Of a stretch of 64,000 bases of DNA, positions 54,316 through 64,000 are shown in pieces. The notes beneath the pieces were generated by a model that did no database searches, was not told the origin of the DNA, and was given only the letters and a program-made list of their open reading frames with translations. The DNA is taken from contig NZ_NRSK01000005.1 in assembly GCF_016584115.1 (NCBI RefSeq), positions 1-64,000 of the forward strand, in the 5' to 3' direction. The translations under genes and the position numbers were made by a program. The first letter of the stretch is position 1, and each line of letters begins with the position of its first letter. This DNA comes from Ectothiorhodospira mobilis (GTDB lineage Bacteria; Pseudomonadota; Gammaproteobacteria; Ectothiorhodospirales; Ectothiorhodospiraceae).

Positions 54316-54942
54316 TCAGTCCGCAGCCTCCTCGCCGGACTCCTCGTCGCCGGTGGGGGTGCCGCGGGTCTTGAGCACGCTCACCACGGGCAGGTCATGG
54401 TCCTCGCCCTGGGCCAGGGCCGTCAGGGTCACCCCCGCGGGCAGGGTCAACTGGGACAGATGGATGGAATCCCCCACCTTCATGTTGCCCACATCCACTT
54501 CGATATATTCGGGCAGATCCTTGGGCAGGCACTCCACTTCCACTTCAACGGCCTGGTGGCTGAGCATGCCGCCGCCCTTCTTCACCCCCACGCAGGTCTC
54601 CTCGTTGAGGAAGTGCAGGGGCACGTGCACGCGCAGGGCCTCGCTCTCGTTCACCCGCTGCAGGTCCAGGTGCAGCACCCAGGGGCGATAGGGGTGGCGC
54701 TGCAGGTCGCGCAGGATGGCGCGCTCGCTCTGACCGTTGATGCGGATGGTGAGGATGTGGGAATAGAAGGCATCGTACTCCTGGCTCTGCCAGATGTCCT
54801 TGTGGTTGAGCGTGATGCTCTGGGGCTCCTTGCCCCCGCCGTAGATGATGGCGGGCATCTTGCCTTCGCGGCGCAGGCGGCGGCTCGCACCCTTGCCCTG
54901 CTCCACGCGCGGCTCGGCTTCGAATTCAAACTGCAGTGTCAT
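54316..54942 (-). CDS. rplY: 50S ribosomal protein L25/general stress protein Ctc
   Basis: A 208-residue long form (CTC) of L25 that binds 5S rRNA. The N-terminal L25 domain ([34 protein letters not shown], about residues 1-95) is followed by a C-terminal beta domain (about 100-185: [40 protein letters not shown]). The tail is acidic. Lies 25 bases upstream of pth and downstream of prs. Confidence 0.96.
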   Translation of the reverse strand: MTLQFEFEAEPRVEQGKGASRRLRREGKMPAIIYGGGKEPQSITLNHKDIWQSQEYDAFYSHILTIRINGQSERAILRDLQRHPYRPWVLHLDLQRVNESEALRVHVPLHFLNEETCVGVKKGGGMLSHQAVEVEVECLPKDLPEYIEVDVGNMKVGDSIHLSQLTLPAGVTLTALAQGEDHDLPVVSVLKTRGTPTGDEESGEEAAD

Positions 54943-55048
54943 TGGTCAATCTCCGGCATGACGGACAAAAATCCCCTCCCGCGACCAGGAGGGGTACCCG
55001 GGGCATGGCCCCTTGACTCGTTTGCATCGGCGGTCCGGGGTGTCCCGA

Positions 55049-56005
55049 TCAGTCCACGAACAGCGAACTCACCGACTCCTCCCGGTTGATGCGGCGGATG
55101 GTCTCGGCCAGCATCCCGGCCACGGACAGCTGCTTGATACGCTCGCAGGCCTGGGCCTCGGGACGCAGCGGCAGGGTATCGGTGACCACCAGCTCGTCCA
55201 GCTGGGAGTGGCTGATGTTGTCGATGGCGGGCCCGGAAAGCACCGGGTGGGTGGCATAGGCCATCACCTTGGAGGCGCCGTGGTCCTTCAGGGCCGCGGC
55301 GGCCTGGCAGAGGGTGCCCGCCGTGTCCACCAGATCGTCGATGATGATGCAGGTCTTGTCCTGCACGTTCCCGATGATGTGCATCACCTGGGATTCGTTG
55401 GCCTTGGGCCGGCGCTTGTCGATGATGGCCAGTTCCGCATCATCCAGGCGCTTGGCCAGGGCGCGGGCGCGCACCACCCCGCCCACGTCGGGCGAGACCA
55501 CCATCAGGTTGGGGATCTTCTGGCGCCAGATGTGCCCCAGCAGCACCGGAGAGGCGTAGACGTTGTCCACCGGGACGTTGAAGAAGCCCTGCACCTGGTC
55601 GGCGTGAACATCCACGGTAAGCACCCGGTCGATGCCCACGGCCTCCAGCATGTTGGCCACCACCTTGGCGGAGATGGGCACCCGCGCCGAGCGCACCCGG
55701 CGATCCTGGCGGGAATACCCGAAATAGGGGATCACCGCGGTGATGCGGCCGGCCGAGGCCCGCCGCAGGGCATCCACCATGATCAGCAGTTCCATGAGGT
55801 TGTCGTTGGTGGGGGCGCCGGTGGACTGGATGATGAACACGTCCCGTCCGCGGACGTTCTCGAGGATCTCCACCTGGACCTCGCCATCGCTGAAGCGGCC
55901 GACCACGGCCTTGCCCAGGGGCAGGTTCAGGTGATGGACGACGCTCTGTGCCAGGTTCGGGGTGGCGTTCCCGGCAAAGATCATCATCTTGCTTTTGTCG
56001 ACCAC
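55049..56005 (-). CDS. prs: Ribose-phosphate pyrophosphokinase
   Basis: Makes PRPP from ribose 5-phosphate and ATP, the precursor for nucleotides, NAD (see nadC) and some amino acids. Landmarks: [51 protein letters not shown], the flexible loop [20 protein letters not shown], and the PRPP-binding [17 protein letters not shown] 56005 gives 318 residues; ATG 56023 (324) and ATG 55987 (312) are alternatives, with E. coli at 315. None has a strong ribosome-binding site. Flanked by tRNA-Gln upstream and rplY downstream. Confidence 0.96.
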   Translation of the reverse strand: MVDKSKMMIFAGNATPNLAQSVVHHLNLPLGKAVVGRFSDGEVQVEILENVRGRDVFIIQSTGAPTNDNLMELLIMVDALRRASAGRITAVIPYFGYSRQDRRVRSARVPISAKVVANMLEAVGIDRVLTVDVHADQVQGFFNVPVDNVYASPVLLGHIWRQKIPNLMVVSPDVGGVVRARALAKRLDDAELAIIDKRRPKANESQVMHIIGNVQDKTCIIIDDLVDTAGTLCQAAAALKDHGASKVMAYATHPVLSGPAIDNISHSQLDELVVTDTLPLRPEAQACERIKQLSVAGMLAETIRRINREESVSSLFVD

Positions 56006-56213
56006 AGTGGATCTCGGGAGCATGGCTGGAGGGTACTTTGGGTTGCGTGAGAATCGGGGCGCGCGGGCCACCCTGCCCCGGAGGACGCATCGCACTGCCG
56101 GCAACGGTCCATTCACGGGCGCACTCCCTTTGCCAGGGCATCCCCGCCGGATGCGCAGGTCCTGCAACAACAACTCCACCCCCTGACCCCGACGGGCAGG
56201 GGGTGGCGGAAAT

Positions 56214-56287
56214 GGCTGGGCCGGCAGGATTCGAACCTGCGCATGCCGGGATCAAAACCCGGTGCCTTACCGCTTGGCGACGGCCCA
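56214..56287 (-). tRNA. tRNA-Gln (TTG)
   Basis: A 74-base tRNA with encoded CCA. The acceptor stem is TGGGCCG/CGGCCCA, the anticodon loop TTTTGAT gives anticodon TTG, and the T-arm contains GGTTCGAATCC. The weak U1-A72 pair is characteristic of bacterial tRNA-Gln. It lies between ispE and prs; a tRNA at this place is common in gammaproteobacteria. Confidence 0.95.
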
Positions 56288-56321
56288 AATGAACAGTGCG
56301 TCCCGAACCGGGGGACGCAGA

Positions 56322-57176
56322 CTAACCCCTGTCGAGGCGATCTAGCAGGGGCGAGCGATTGCGCCCCCGGGCCACGAAGCCCTGCCATCGACCCGGCAGC
56401 CGGTTCAGTGCCTCCCGGGCCGCGGGGGCCGAATCAAAGGCGCCAAAGACACAGGCGCCCGTACCGGTGAGACGGGGGATCACCCCCTGCTTACCCAGCC
56501 AGCCCATGGCCTGATCCACCTCGGGATAGCGCGGGCGCACCACTGCTTCACAGACGTTCCCGGCCTGCCCCGCGAGAAAGTCGGCTATTGTGATGGGCGG
56601 GCAGTCGCGTGTCAATCCAGGGTCGGTGAAGACCGACGCCGTGGAGATATGCACCCCGGGGTGGATCACCAGGTAGCAGGGCTCCGGCGGGGCCACTGCG
56701 GTGATGCGCTCGCCCACCCCCTCGGCCCAGGCGGCTGTGCCGTGCACGAACACGGGCACATCCGCCCCCAGTTCCAGGCCCAGCCGGGCCAGGGACGCCG
56801 TGTCCAGCCCCGTACCCCAGAGGGCGTTCAGGGCCACCAGGGTGGTGGCCGCGTCCGAACTGCCCCCACCCACACCACCGCCCATGGGCAGGCGCTTGTG
56901 CACATGGATGCGCACGCCACCGGGATGGCCGGTGACCTCCCGCAGCCGGCGCGCGGCCCGCAGGGTCAGATCCTTTCCCGGATCCACCCCCTCCAGGGCG
57001 CGGGCGGTTTCCACGCGGCCGTCGGACAGGGGGGCAAAATCCAGGGTATCCCCATGGTCCAGGAACTGGAACAGGGTCTGCAACTCATGATATCCGTCCG
57101 CCCGGCGGCCGGTGATATGCAGGAACAGGTTGAGCTTGGCCGGGGCCGGCCAGTCCTTCCAGCGGTCTTCAGTCAT
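56322..57176 (-). CDS. ispE: 4-diphosphocytidyl-2-C-methyl-D-erythritol kinase
   Basis: GHMP kinase of the non-mevalonate isoprenoid pathway, phosphorylating CDP-methylerythritol. The 284-residue protein has the N-terminal substrate motif PAPAKLNLFLHITGRRADGYH, the ATP loop PMGGGVGGGSSDAATTL and the C-terminal LTGTGACVFGAFD. Its ATG overlaps the lolB stop by four bases. Expected neighbours (lolB upstream, tRNA and prs downstream) are present. Confidence 0.97.
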   Translation of the reverse strand: MTEDRWKDWPAPAKLNLFLHITGRRADGYHELQTLFQFLDHGDTLDFAPLSDGRVETARALEGVDPGKDLTLRAARRLREVTGHPGGVRIHVHKRLPMGGGVGGGSSDAATTLVALNALWGTGLDTASLARLGLELGADVPVFVHGTAAWAEGVGERITAVAPPEPCYLVIHPGVHISTASVFTDPGLTRDCPPITIADFLAGQAGNVCEAVVRPRYPEVDQAMGWLGKQGVIPRLTGTGACVFGAFDSAPAAREALNRLPGRWQGFVARGRNRSPLLDRLDRG

Positions 57177-57799
57177 GGCTTTTGGTGGTCCATCCGCCAG
57201 TCGTCCATCACCAGGCGCAGGCGGATCTCCTCATATTCCAGGGTCATGCGCTCCGGCAAAGCCGGGCGGCGGGCCTCATCGTAGCCTTGGTAGCGTACGG
57301 TCCAGCCAGCCTGGCGCAGGCGGCTGGCCCGGCCGGCGGCATCCAGGACCCGATCCTCGGGTTCGCTGCGGGGCGCCGGGATGCCGAGGACCCAGTACCG
57401 CAGCCCGGACACGGGCAGGCGCCAGCCCAGGGCATGATACACCAGGCCGTCCACATCCCGGGCACGGTGCGTCTCCCCCCCGCGGGTGTGCAGCACGACC
57501 CCGTCCTTGTCCCCCTGCAGCCGCGCGGCCTGGCGGCCGAAGGGGCCGAACACACGGATATCGTAGGCCGTGTCACGCTGATCCCAGCGCATGTGGGCAT
57601 TCCAGCGCTCCTCCCCCACGGCCAGGGCCAGACGCCCCTGCAACCGCCATTCGTCCCGGCCGGACAACTCCGCCACCCGATCGCGCCAGGCACGCTCGGC
57701 GTCGGCCACCGGCGGCTGCGGCGGGCTCACGGCACAGGCCACCAGCCACAGGGGCAGCAGCCCGGCCAGCAGGCGCAGCCCCGGCCTCACGGCATCCAC
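57173..57799 (-). CDS. lolB: Outer-membrane lipoprotein receptor LolB
   Basis: Inserts lipoproteins into the outer membrane after transfer from LolA. The 208-residue precursor has a lipobox ending LVAC (lipid on Cys22). WRLQGRLALAVGEERWNAHMRW and YDIRVFGPFGRQAARLQGD are recognisable LolB strands, and LRYWVLGIPAPRSEPEDRV is the conserved C-terminal region. It overlaps the TPR lipoprotein gene by 13 bases and ispE by four. Confidence 0.93.
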   Translation of the reverse strand: MDAVRPGLRLLAGLLPLWLVACAVSPPQPPVADAERAWRDRVAELSGRDEWRLQGRLALAVGEERWNAHMRWDQRDTAYDIRVFGPFGRQAARLQGDKDGVVLHTRGGETHRARDVDGLVYHALGWRLPVSGLRYWVLGIPAPRSEPEDRVLDAAGRASRLRQAGWTVRYQGYDEARRPALPERMTLEYEEIRLRLVMDDWRMDHQKP

Positions 57800-59559
57800 C
57801 GCTGCTGCAGACGCCGCAGGGCCTCGTCGTCGGGGTCCCGCTCCAGGGCACGGCGCAGGATCTCCCGTGCCTCATCGCGCCGATCCCGCTCCCAGAGGAC
57901 GACGGCCAGATGTCCGGCCACCTCGGCATCCTGGAGGCGCTCGTAGGCCCGGCGCAGGTAGTCCTCCGCCTCCTGCAGGCGGCCGAGGCGGTAGAGCACC
58001 CAGCCCATGCTGTCCAGGATGGCGGGATCCTCCGGTCGCTGCTCCAGGGCACGGCGGATGTACTCCAGGGCCTCCTCGTAACGGTCGGTGCGATCCGCCA
58101 GGGTGTAGCCCAGGGCATTGAGGGCTGAGGCGTTGTCCGGGTCCTGGGCCAGGATGCGCTCCAGGTCCGCCACGGCCCGGTCGATGCGATCCAGGCGCTC
58201 GGCCAGCAGGGCCCGGCTGTAGAGCAGATCCGGCTCTTCGGGATGGGCCTCCAGGGCGGCGTCCAGCACCGTCATGGCGACCCCGGGACGCCCCGCGTCC
58301 TGCAGGATATCGGCCTCGCCGAGATAGGCCTGCACCTGCATCCGGGGGTCCTCCGCCTGCCGGCGCAGCAGCTGCAGGGCCTGCCGCGCCTCCTCCACGT
58401 CCCCCTGCTCCGCCCGCAGGCGTGCGATGCGGATCAGGGATTCCGCAGCGCGCCGACCCTCCCCCACGCGGCGGTAATGGGCGACCGCCGCTTCTTCGTC
58501 CCCCTGCTGCTCCGCGATCCGGCCCAGGTAGTAATGGGCCTCGGCACTGCGCTCCCCGGTCTCCGCCACCTGCTCCAGATAGGCGCGGGCACGGTCGAGG
58601 TGCTGCAGTTCGATATGGATCAGACCCAGGGTATAGAGGGTATCCGCATCCCCGGGCCGGGCCTTGAGCACCGCCTCGAACTGTTCCCGGGCTTGGTCAA
58701 AGCGGCCGGCCTGCACCAGGGCGCGGCCGTACTGGGTGCGCAGATCCGGATCCGACGGATCCTGGCGCACCGCCTCCTCCAGAGTCTCCAGGGCGGCCTT
58801 TGTATCCCCGGCCGACTGCAGGGCACGGGCCCGCAGCAGCCGTGCCTCCTGTAGATGGGGGTCCAGTTCCAGGGCCCGGGCCGCCGCCCGGGCCGCCACG
58901 CGCAGCCGTTCCTGACCCAGGGCCAGATGGGCCAGGGCCAGGTGGGCCCGTGGGTCATCCTCCCGCCGGCGCACCACCTGCTCCATGGCCGCCACGGCGG
59001 CGTCGGCATCCCCCGCCCGGGACAGGACATTCACCAGCAGGCCCAGCCCATTCCCCTCCATGGACTCCATCCGCTCCAGCACCTGCAACAGGTGGGGCAC
59101 CGCCTCTTCGGAACGACCGGCGTTGACCAGCAGACCGGCCAGCACCTGACGCGCATCCAGGCTCTCCGGATCCAGGGCCACCCAGCGCTCGGCCGCCGGC
59201 AGGGCCGCCCCGGGGTCCTCGGCAAAGAGGCCGATACGGGTGGCCCGCTCGGCCACGGAGGGGTCATCGCTGAGCCGGGCCGCCCGCAGGTAGTGCTCCA
59301 GGGAGGCTTGCAGTTGCCCCATATGACCTGCAATCTCCCCCACCAGCAACTGGTACATGAGATCCGTCCGGGCAGTCTCCTCCGGGGTGGGCGGTGCCGA
59401 CTCGACCACGGCCAAAGGGGGGGCAGGGGCCGGACCGGCATCCCGGGACAGGCCGGCACACCCTCCCAGGGAGAGGGCCACGACCCAAAGCCCGATGAGG
59501 GGCGACATCAGAGGGCGCCGGGGCGCAGCAAGGAGAAGGAAACGTGTCCGAGGCTTCAT
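57787..59559 (-). CDS. TPR-repeat lipoprotein
   Basis: A 590-residue protein with a lipobox LGGC (Cys34) and about a dozen tetratricopeptide repeats filling residues 80-585. Clear repeat units include ALAHLALGQERLRVAARAAA, TLYTLGLIHIELQHLDRARA, ALNALGYTLADRTDRYEEAL and ILDSMGWVLYRLGRLQEAED. Proteins of this type precede lolB in many gammaproteobacteria and are probably outer-membrane scaffolds; no specific partner is known to me. The ATG at 59559 gives MKPRTRFLLLAAP. It overlaps lolB and is divergent from hemA. Confidence 0.88.
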   Translation of the reverse strand: MKPRTRFLLLAAPRRPLMSPLIGLWVVALSLGGCAGLSRDAGPAPAPPLAVVESAPPTPEETARTDLMYQLLVGEIAGHMGQLQASLEHYLRAARLSDDPSVAERATRIGLFAEDPGAALPAAERWVALDPESLDARQVLAGLLVNAGRSEEAVPHLLQVLERMESMEGNGLGLLVNVLSRAGDADAAVAAMEQVVRRREDDPRAHLALAHLALGQERLRVAARAAARALELDPHLQEARLLRARALQSAGDTKAALETLEEAVRQDPSDPDLRTQYGRALVQAGRFDQAREQFEAVLKARPGDADTLYTLGLIHIELQHLDRARAYLEQVAETGERSAEAHYYLGRIAEQQGDEEAAVAHYRRVGEGRRAAESLIRIARLRAEQGDVEEARQALQLLRRQAEDPRMQVQAYLGEADILQDAGRPGVAMTVLDAALEAHPEEPDLLYSRALLAERLDRIDRAVADLERILAQDPDNASALNALGYTLADRTDRYEEALEYIRRALEQRPEDPAILDSMGWVLYRLGRLQEAEDYLRRAYERLQDAEVAGHLAVVLWERDRRDEAREILRRALERDPDDEALRRLQQRWMP

Positions 59560-59839
59560 CGGGGAGACTATAAACCCATGGGACGAAATTGACAGGGGGC
59601 CGGCAAACCCGTCACGGATCAATTCATCGCGCAGCGCAGAAAAAAAGGGGGCGCGCCGCCCCCCCGGGTCGGTGTAAACTCGTTGTGACAGCGCCCGGTG
59701 CCGCGGGTGTCAGGTTTGCCGCAAGGCCCGCCTCACCCTTTTGGCCCCCTTAGGGGGTGATCAGTTCCCGAGATCTTGGCTGCGGGCGCAAGCTGGACAG
59801 TTTTCCAAGCGGACTCAAAGGGTTGAAATCCGGGGCAAC

Positions 59840-59868
59840 TTGTCATGACTTCAATGCTGGCGCAGAAT
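59840..59868 (+). promoter_or_regulatory. Candidate hemA promoter
   Basis: TTGTCA (59840-59845) and CAGAAT (59863-59868) with 17-base spacing predict a start near 59875, about 20 bases before the hemA ATG. It lies in the 336-base divergent region 59560-59895. That region also has a short hairpin, CCCCCTTAGGGGG (59744-59756), of unknown role. Confidence 0.5.
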
Positions 59869-59895
59869 ACGCTATTCACCAGGTCTTCACGAGCG

Positions 59896-61179
59896 ATGCT
59901 TTTTACTCTCGGAGTCAACCACAAGTCGGCCCCCGTCGGGATCCGCGAACGCGTCGTCTTCTCGCCCGACCGGATGGAGGAGGCCCTGAGCGGGCTGACC
60001 CAGTCCACCCCCGTGGAGGAGGCCGCCATCCTCTCCACCTGCAACCGCACGGAGATCTATTTCCGTTCGGAGGACCATCAGCCGGCGGATCGCGTCCTGC
60101 ACTGGCTGAGCGATTTCCACCGCCTCAAGCCCAGCGAGATCCAGCCCTACATCTACCGCCACCAGGACGACGCCGCCGTGCGCCACCTGCTGCGCGTGGC
60201 CTGCGGCCTGGATTCCCTGGTGCTCGGGGAGCCCCAGATCCTGGGACAGCTCAAGGGGGCCTACCAGACCGCCGGCTCCGCCGGCACCGTGGGCCGCCAG
60301 CTGGGCCGGCTGTTCCAGCATGCCTTCTCCGTGGCCAAGAACGTGCGCACCTCCACGGCCATCGGCTCCAGCCCCGTCTCCGTGGCCTTCGCCGCCGTCT
60401 CCCTGGCCCGCCAGATCTGGGGGGACATGAAGCCCCTCACGGCAATGATGATCGGCGCCGGCGAGACCATCGAACTGGCCGCCCGCCATCTCAAGACCCA
60501 CCAGATCGGCCGCATCATCGTGGCCAACCGCACCGTGGAACGCGCCCGGCCCCTGGCGGAGGAATTCGACGCCGAGATCATCACCCTGCCGGAGATCCCC
60601 TCCCGGCTGCCGGAAGCGGACATCCTCATCTCCTCCACCGCCAGCCCGCTGCCCATCCTGGGCAAGGGGGCCGCGGAACGGGCCCTCAAGGCCCGCAAGC
60701 ACCGCCCCATGTTCATGGTGGACATCGCCGTCCCCCGGGACATTGAACCCGAGGTGGGACGTCTGGACGATGTCTATCTGTATACCGTGGACGACCTGGA
60801 GGAGGTGATCCAGGACAACCTGCAGTCCCGCCGCGAGGCGGCACAGCAGGCCGAGGAGATCATCGAATCCCAGGTGAGCTCCTTCATGGGCTGGCTGCGC
60901 GCCCAGGACGCGGTGGGCACCATCCGCGCCTACCGCGGCAAGGCCCACAGCATCCAGCTGGAGGTCCTGGACAAGGCCCTGCAGATGGTGGCCGCCGGCA
61001 AATCCGCCGAGGAGGCCCTGGGCTTTCTGGCCCATACCCTCACCAACAAGCTTCTGCACGAGCCCTGCCACAACATGAACCAGGCCGCCCGCGAGGGTAA
61101 GCTGGAGCTCATCGACGCGGCCCACGCCCTGTTCAACCTGCCGGAGGCCGAGGACGGCGGCCGCTCGTCCGATTCGTGA
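59896..61179 (+). CDS. hemA: Glutamyl-tRNA reductase
   Basis: First committed step of C5 tetrapyrrole synthesis: reduces glutamyl-tRNA to glutamate-1-semialdehyde with NADPH. The ATG at 59896 gives [20 protein letters not shown] and 427 residues. The nucleophile Cys49 is in [51 protein letters not shown] and the NADPH-binding [14 protein letters not shown] follow. A C-terminal dimerisation helix region completes it. It overlaps prfA by four bases; the hemA-prfA-prmC order is conserved in gammaproteobacteria. Haem supply also links to the haem-type chemoreceptor. Confidence 0.97.
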   Translation: MLFTLGVNHKSAPVGIRERVVFSPDRMEEALSGLTQSTPVEEAAILSTCNRTEIYFRSEDHQPADRVLHWLSDFHRLKPSEIQPYIYRHQDDAAVRHLLRVACGLDSLVLGEPQILGQLKGAYQTAGSAGTVGRQLGRLFQHAFSVAKNVRTSTAIGSSPVSVAFAAVSLARQIWGDMKPLTAMMIGAGETIELAARHLKTHQIGRIIVANRTVERARPLAEEFDAEIITLPEIPSRLPEADILISSTASPLPILGKGAAERALKARKHRPMFMVDIAVPRDIEPEVGRLDDVYLYTVDDLEEVIQDNLQSRREAAQQAEEIIESQVSSFMGWLRAQDAVGTIRAYRGKAHSIQLEVLDKALQMVAAGKSAEEALGFLAHTLTNKLLHEPCHNMNQAAREGKLELIDAAHALFNLPEAEDGGRSSDS

Positions 61180-62264
61180 AAGACGCCATCCGCCGCAAAC
61201 TGGAAGGCATCGCGGAACGCTTCCAGGAACTGGGGGGCCTGCTGGCCGACCCCGAGATCATCGCCGACCCGGATCGCTTCCGCCGCTACTCGGTGGAGTA
61301 CAGCCACCTGGAGCCCACCGTGGTGGCCTGGAACGACTATCATGCGGCCCTGGGGGACCTGGAGGCGGCGCGGGAGATGGCCCGGGACCCGGACCCGGAA
61401 CTGCGCACCATGGCCCGGGAGGAGGCCGACGCCGCCGAGGCCAGGCTTGAGGCCCTGGAGGCGGATCTGCAACGCCTGCTCATCCCCCGGGACCCCCACG
61501 ACGGCAGCAACACCTTCCTGGAGATCCGCGCCGGGACCGGCGGCGATGAGGCCGCCCTCTTTGCCGGGGATCTCTTTCGCATGTACAGCCGCTACGCCGA
61601 GGCCCGGGGCTGGGGGATGGAGGTCCTCTCCGCCAGCGAGGGGGAACACGGCGGCTACCGCGAGATCATCGCCCGCATCAGCGGCGCGGGGGTCTACGGC
61701 CGGCTCAAGTTCGAGTCCGGCGCCCACCGGGTGCAGCGGGTGCCGGAGACGGAATCCCAGGGCCGCATCCACACCTCCGCCGCCACGGTGGCGGTGATGC
61801 CGGAACCGGACGCCATGGAGGTTCCGGAGATCAACCCGGCGGATCTGCGGGTGGACACCTACCGCGCCAGCGGCGCCGGCGGCCAGCACGTGAACCGCAC
61901 CGACTCCGCCGTGCGCATCACCCACCTGCCCACCGGCCTGGTGGTGGAATGCCAGGAGGAACGCTCCCAGCACAAGAACCGGGCCCGGGCCATGAGCTTT
62001 CTCGCCGCACGGCTGCTGGAGATGGAGGAGCACAGGCGCCAGTCGGAACAGTCCGCCACCCGCAGGAGCCTGGTGGGCAGCGGCGACCGCTCGGAACGCA
62101 TCCGCACCTACAACTTCCCCCAGGGGCGGGTGACGGATCACCGCATCAACCTCACCCTGTACAAGCTGGAGACCATCCTGGCCGGGGACCTGGACCCGGT
62201 GATCGAGCCCCTGCTGCAGGAATACCAGACCGAGCAACTGGCCGCCCTGGCCGCAGAGGACTGA
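61176..62264 (+). CDS. prfA: Peptide chain release factor 1
   Basis: Terminates translation at UAA and UAG. The 362-residue product starts with GTG ([20 protein letters not shown]), overlapping the hemA stop. The catalytic GGQ is residues 235-237 in [37 protein letters not shown] marks the start of domain 2, and [18 protein letters not shown] the C-terminal domain. The GGQ glutamine is probably methylated by PrmC, encoded next. Confidence 0.97.
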   Translation: MKDAIRRKLEGIAERFQELGGLLADPEIIADPDRFRRYSVEYSHLEPTVVAWNDYHAALGDLEAAREMARDPDPELRTMAREEADAAEARLEALEADLQRLLIPRDPHDGSNTFLEIRAGTGGDEAALFAGDLFRMYSRYAEARGWGMEVLSASEGEHGGYREIIARISGAGVYGRLKFESGAHRVQRVPETESQGRIHTSAATVAVMPEPDAMEVPEINPADLRVDTYRASGAGGQHVNRTDSAVRITHLPTGLVVECQEERSQHKNRARAMSFLAARLLEMEEHRRQSEQSATRRSLVGSGDRSERIRTYNFPQGRVTDHRINLTLYKLETILAGDLDPVIEPLLQEYQTEQLAALAAED

Positions 62265-62298
62265 CCCCGCCGGGTGGAACCCGCCCGCGAAGCCCCCC

Positions 62299-63132
62299 AT
62301 GACCGTCGACGAACTGCTGGCCGAGACCCGCCACACCCTGGCCGACACCGAGGCCCCGGCGACGGAGGCCCGCCTGCTGCTGGCCGCCGCCCTGGACCGG
62401 GACCGGGCCTGGCTCTATGCCCATGGCGGCGACCCGGTCCCCGACGCGGCCGCGCAGCAGGCCCGGACCTGGGCCCGGCGCCGCGCCGCCGGGGAACCGC
62501 TGGCCTATCTTCTGGGAACGCGGGAATTCTGGTCCCTGCCCCTGACGGTGGGGCCGGGGGTGCTGGTACCGCGGCCGGACACCGAGACCCTGGTGGAGGC
62601 GGCCCTGGAGTGCATCCCCGAAGGGGAGGTCCGGAGCGTGGCCGACCTGGGCACCGGCTCCGGGGCCATCGCCCTGGCCCTGGCCCGGGAACGCCCGCGG
62701 GCCACCATCACCGCCACCGACCGCAGCCCGCGGGCCCTGGAGCGGGCCCGGGACAATGCCCGTCGCCTGGGCCTTGCACAACGGATCCGCTTCCTGCAGG
62801 GGGACTGGTTCGGGGCGCTGGGGAAGACGCGCTTCCATGTCCTGGTCTCCAACCCGCCCTACGTGGCCCGGGGGGATCCCCACCTGGCGGCGCTGCGCCA
62901 CGAACCCGCCGAAGCCCTCATCGCCGGGGAGGATGGCCTGACGGACCTGCGCATCCTGGCGGCGGGGGCCCCCGCCCATCTCCTGCCCGGGGGATGGCTG
63001 CTGGTGGAACACGGTGCGGACCAGGGGGCGGCGGTACGGGCCCTGCTGGAAGGGGCCGGTTTCACGGCGGTGTCCAGCCTGCGGGACCTGGGGGGGCGGG
63101 AGCGGGTTTGCCGGGGCCGCCTGCCGCTGTAG
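62299..63132 (+). CDS. prmC: Release factor glutamine methyltransferase
   Basis: Methylates the GGQ glutamine of RF1 and RF2. A helical N-terminal domain (about residues 1-80) precedes the SAM domain with VPRPDTETLVEAAL, VADLGTGSGAIALALARERP (SAM motif I) and the catalytic VSNPPYVARGDPHL containing NPPY. IAGEDGLTDLRILAAGAPAH follows. The 277-residue length is typical. It lies 34 bases after prfA in the same operon. Confidence 0.97.
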   Translation: MTVDELLAETRHTLADTEAPATEARLLLAAALDRDRAWLYAHGGDPVPDAAAQQARTWARRRAAGEPLAYLLGTREFWSLPLTVGPGVLVPRPDTETLVEAALECIPEGEVRSVADLGTGSGAIALALARERPRATITATDRSPRALERARDNARRLGLAQRIRFLQGDWFGALGKTRFHVLVSNPPYVARGDPHLAALRHEPAEALIAGEDGLTDLRILAAGAPAHLLPGGWLLVEHGADQGAAVRALLEGAGFTAVSSLRDLGGRERVCRGRLPL

Positions 63133-63200
63133 GCGACATCAGCGGGAAAAGACCCTACATTTTATCTTGCATCATCCCGACGGCCCGCTACCATGAAACC

Positions 63201-63617
63201 ATGGAATCCGATACCGCCTACATCCGCCGGCGGGAACTGGCGTTCCGCGGGCCCCAGGACCCCCAGGCACAGGCGGAGGGGGCCTGGCTCATGCTGCGGG
63301 AGGTGCCCCACATCCGCGATGTGCATACCCCTGACGGCCATCGCCTCGTGGTCACCTACGATGTGCGCGAGATCACCTACGTGGAACTGGAACAGGCCCT
63401 GACGGAAGTGGGCTTCCAGCTGGACAACAGCCTGCTGGCCAAGCTCCGCCGCGCCCTGTACCAGTACCACGAGGACACCATCCGGGCCAACCTGGGTCTG
63501 GAGGCCCACCCCGAGACCCTACAGGGGGCCGCGCAGCGCATCTTCGTCAACCTGTACCGCCATCAAAACCATGGCTGCCGGGATCACCGGCCCCGCCACT
63601 GGCGGGAATACCTGTAA
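63201..63617 (+). CDS. Conserved-looking hypothetical protein, 138 residues
   Basis: Starts MESDTAYIRRRELAFRGPQD. A central stretch (VPHIRDVHTPDGHRLVVTYD, then REITYVELEQALTEVGFQLD) has the beta-alpha-beta-beta-alpha-beta rhythm of a ferredoxin-like/heavy-metal-associated fold, but lacks the CxxC of metal carriers. The C-terminal part is helical and His-rich (HQNHGCRDHRPRHW). Soluble. A conserved but uncharacterised family is likely; I cannot name it. It follows prmC by 68 bases and overlaps the convergent lipB 3' end by 34 bases. Confidence 0.65.
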   Translation: MESDTAYIRRRELAFRGPQDPQAQAEGAWLMLREVPHIRDVHTPDGHRLVVTYDVREITYVELEQALTEVGFQLDNSLLAKLRRALYQYHEDTIRANLGLEAHPETLQGAAQRIFVNLYRHQNHGCRDHRPRHWREYL

Positions 63618-64000
63618 CGATCCGTCCTGCGTCCGCCCCCCCCTTCCCAGGCCAGCGTCCGCCCCAGCCGCGCCGCCAGGCAATGGGTGAGCGCATCCGC
63701 CACCGTGGACCAGGGGGGCGTCTCCCCCGTCAGGAGCCGCAGGGAGGTGGTGGCCAGGCCGCGGTGGCCGCAGGGATTGATGCGCTGAAAGGCGGACAGG
63801 TCCGGGTCCAGATTGAAGGCCAGGCCGTGATAGCTGCCACCGCGGCGCACCCGCAGCCCCAGGGCCGCGATCTTCGCCCCCTCCACATACACCCCCGGGG
63901 CATCGGCACGGGCCTCGGCGGCGATCCCCCATCCTGCCAGGTAGTCGATCACCGCCCCCTCCAGGGCGGTGACCAGGGCCCGCACCCCCAGCCCCTGGCG
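63584..64000 (-). CDS. lipB: Octanoyltransferase LipB (partial, runs off the window)
   Basis: Transfers octanoyl from ACP to lipoyl domains, making a lipoate precursor. The visible 139 codons contain GVYVEGAKIAALGLRVRRGG with the conserved catalytic Lys, SYHGLAFNLDPDLSAFQRIN and NPCGHRGLATTSLRLL with the catalytic Cys. The N-terminal third lies beyond position 64000. The gene ends at 63584 inside the 3' end of the preceding plus-strand gene. Confidence 0.93.
   Translation of the reverse strand, partial: RQGLGVRALVTALEGAVIDYLAGWGIAAEARADAPGVYVEGAKIAALGLRVRRGGSYHGLAFNLDPDLSAFQRINPCGHRGLATTSLRLLTGETPPWSTVADALTHCLAARLGRTLAWEGGGGRRTDRYRYSRQWRGR

Overview
The window is GC-rich bacterial chromosome, with genes on both strands and almost no spare space. 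The lolB-ispE-tRNA-prs-rplY-pth-ychF cluster divergent from hemA-prfA-prmC is a gammaproteobacterial core arrangement. A Tat-exported high-potential iron-sulfur protein, a complete Mrp-type Na+/H+ antiporter operon, a glycine/sarcosine methyltransferase-like enzyme and a betaine-binding lipoprotein suggest a halophilic or haloalkaliphilic member of the Chromatiales/Ectothiorhodospiraceae type. The lineage is inferred from gene content only.

Layout. 0-8.5 kb: a large MscS channel, HiPIP, and an arylpyruvate-to-arylacetyl-CoA module (iorA, iorB, paaK, ACT protein) followed by a DUF3422 membrane protein. 8.6-16.7 kb: a chemoreceptor with a c-type haem motif behind a candidate sigma-28 promoter, nadC, a small mazG operon, a rhodanese, a membrane gene split at a 10-base homopolymer, and fabA. 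16.7-22.7 kb: Mrp operon with fused A/B subunits. 22.9-36.5 kb: ligase/deacylase pair, WbpM-like dehydratase, FadL porin, methyltransferase divergent from a MocR regulator, MATE exporter, betaine-binding lipoprotein overlapping a diguanylate cyclase gene, and a rubredoxin-reductase-like flavoprotein.

36.7-52.4 kb is an accessory island ending at tRNA-Met. It has scrambled Mu-like prophage fragments (37.4-40.1 kb), a 49-repeat/48-spacer type I-E CRISPR array (40.1-43.1 kb), a leader, and a full cas operon (cas3-cas8e-cse2-cas7-cas5-cas6e-cas1-cas2) on the minus strand. 52.5-64 kb returns to conserved core genes and ends inside lipB.

The most striking observation lies between cas3 and cas8e. 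On the plus strand, opposite to the cas genes, there are two degenerate CRISPR repeats separated by exactly 32 nt. The first 16 nt of that pseudo-spacer match a site 71 nt upstream except at positions 6 and 15. The site is preceded by the canonical type I-E PAM AAG and abuts a candidate cas8e promoter. Position 6 is the base flipped out in type I-E R-loops. This is the architecture expected of a Cas-regulating RNA (CreR-like) that uses Cascade to repress its own operon. A second oddity is an isolated CRISPR repeat (26/29 identical to the array repeat, hairpin preserved) inside the prophage remnant, with phage gene fragments ending at its edges. It could be an RNA anti-CRISPR-type solitary repeat or the scar of recombination at a repeat.
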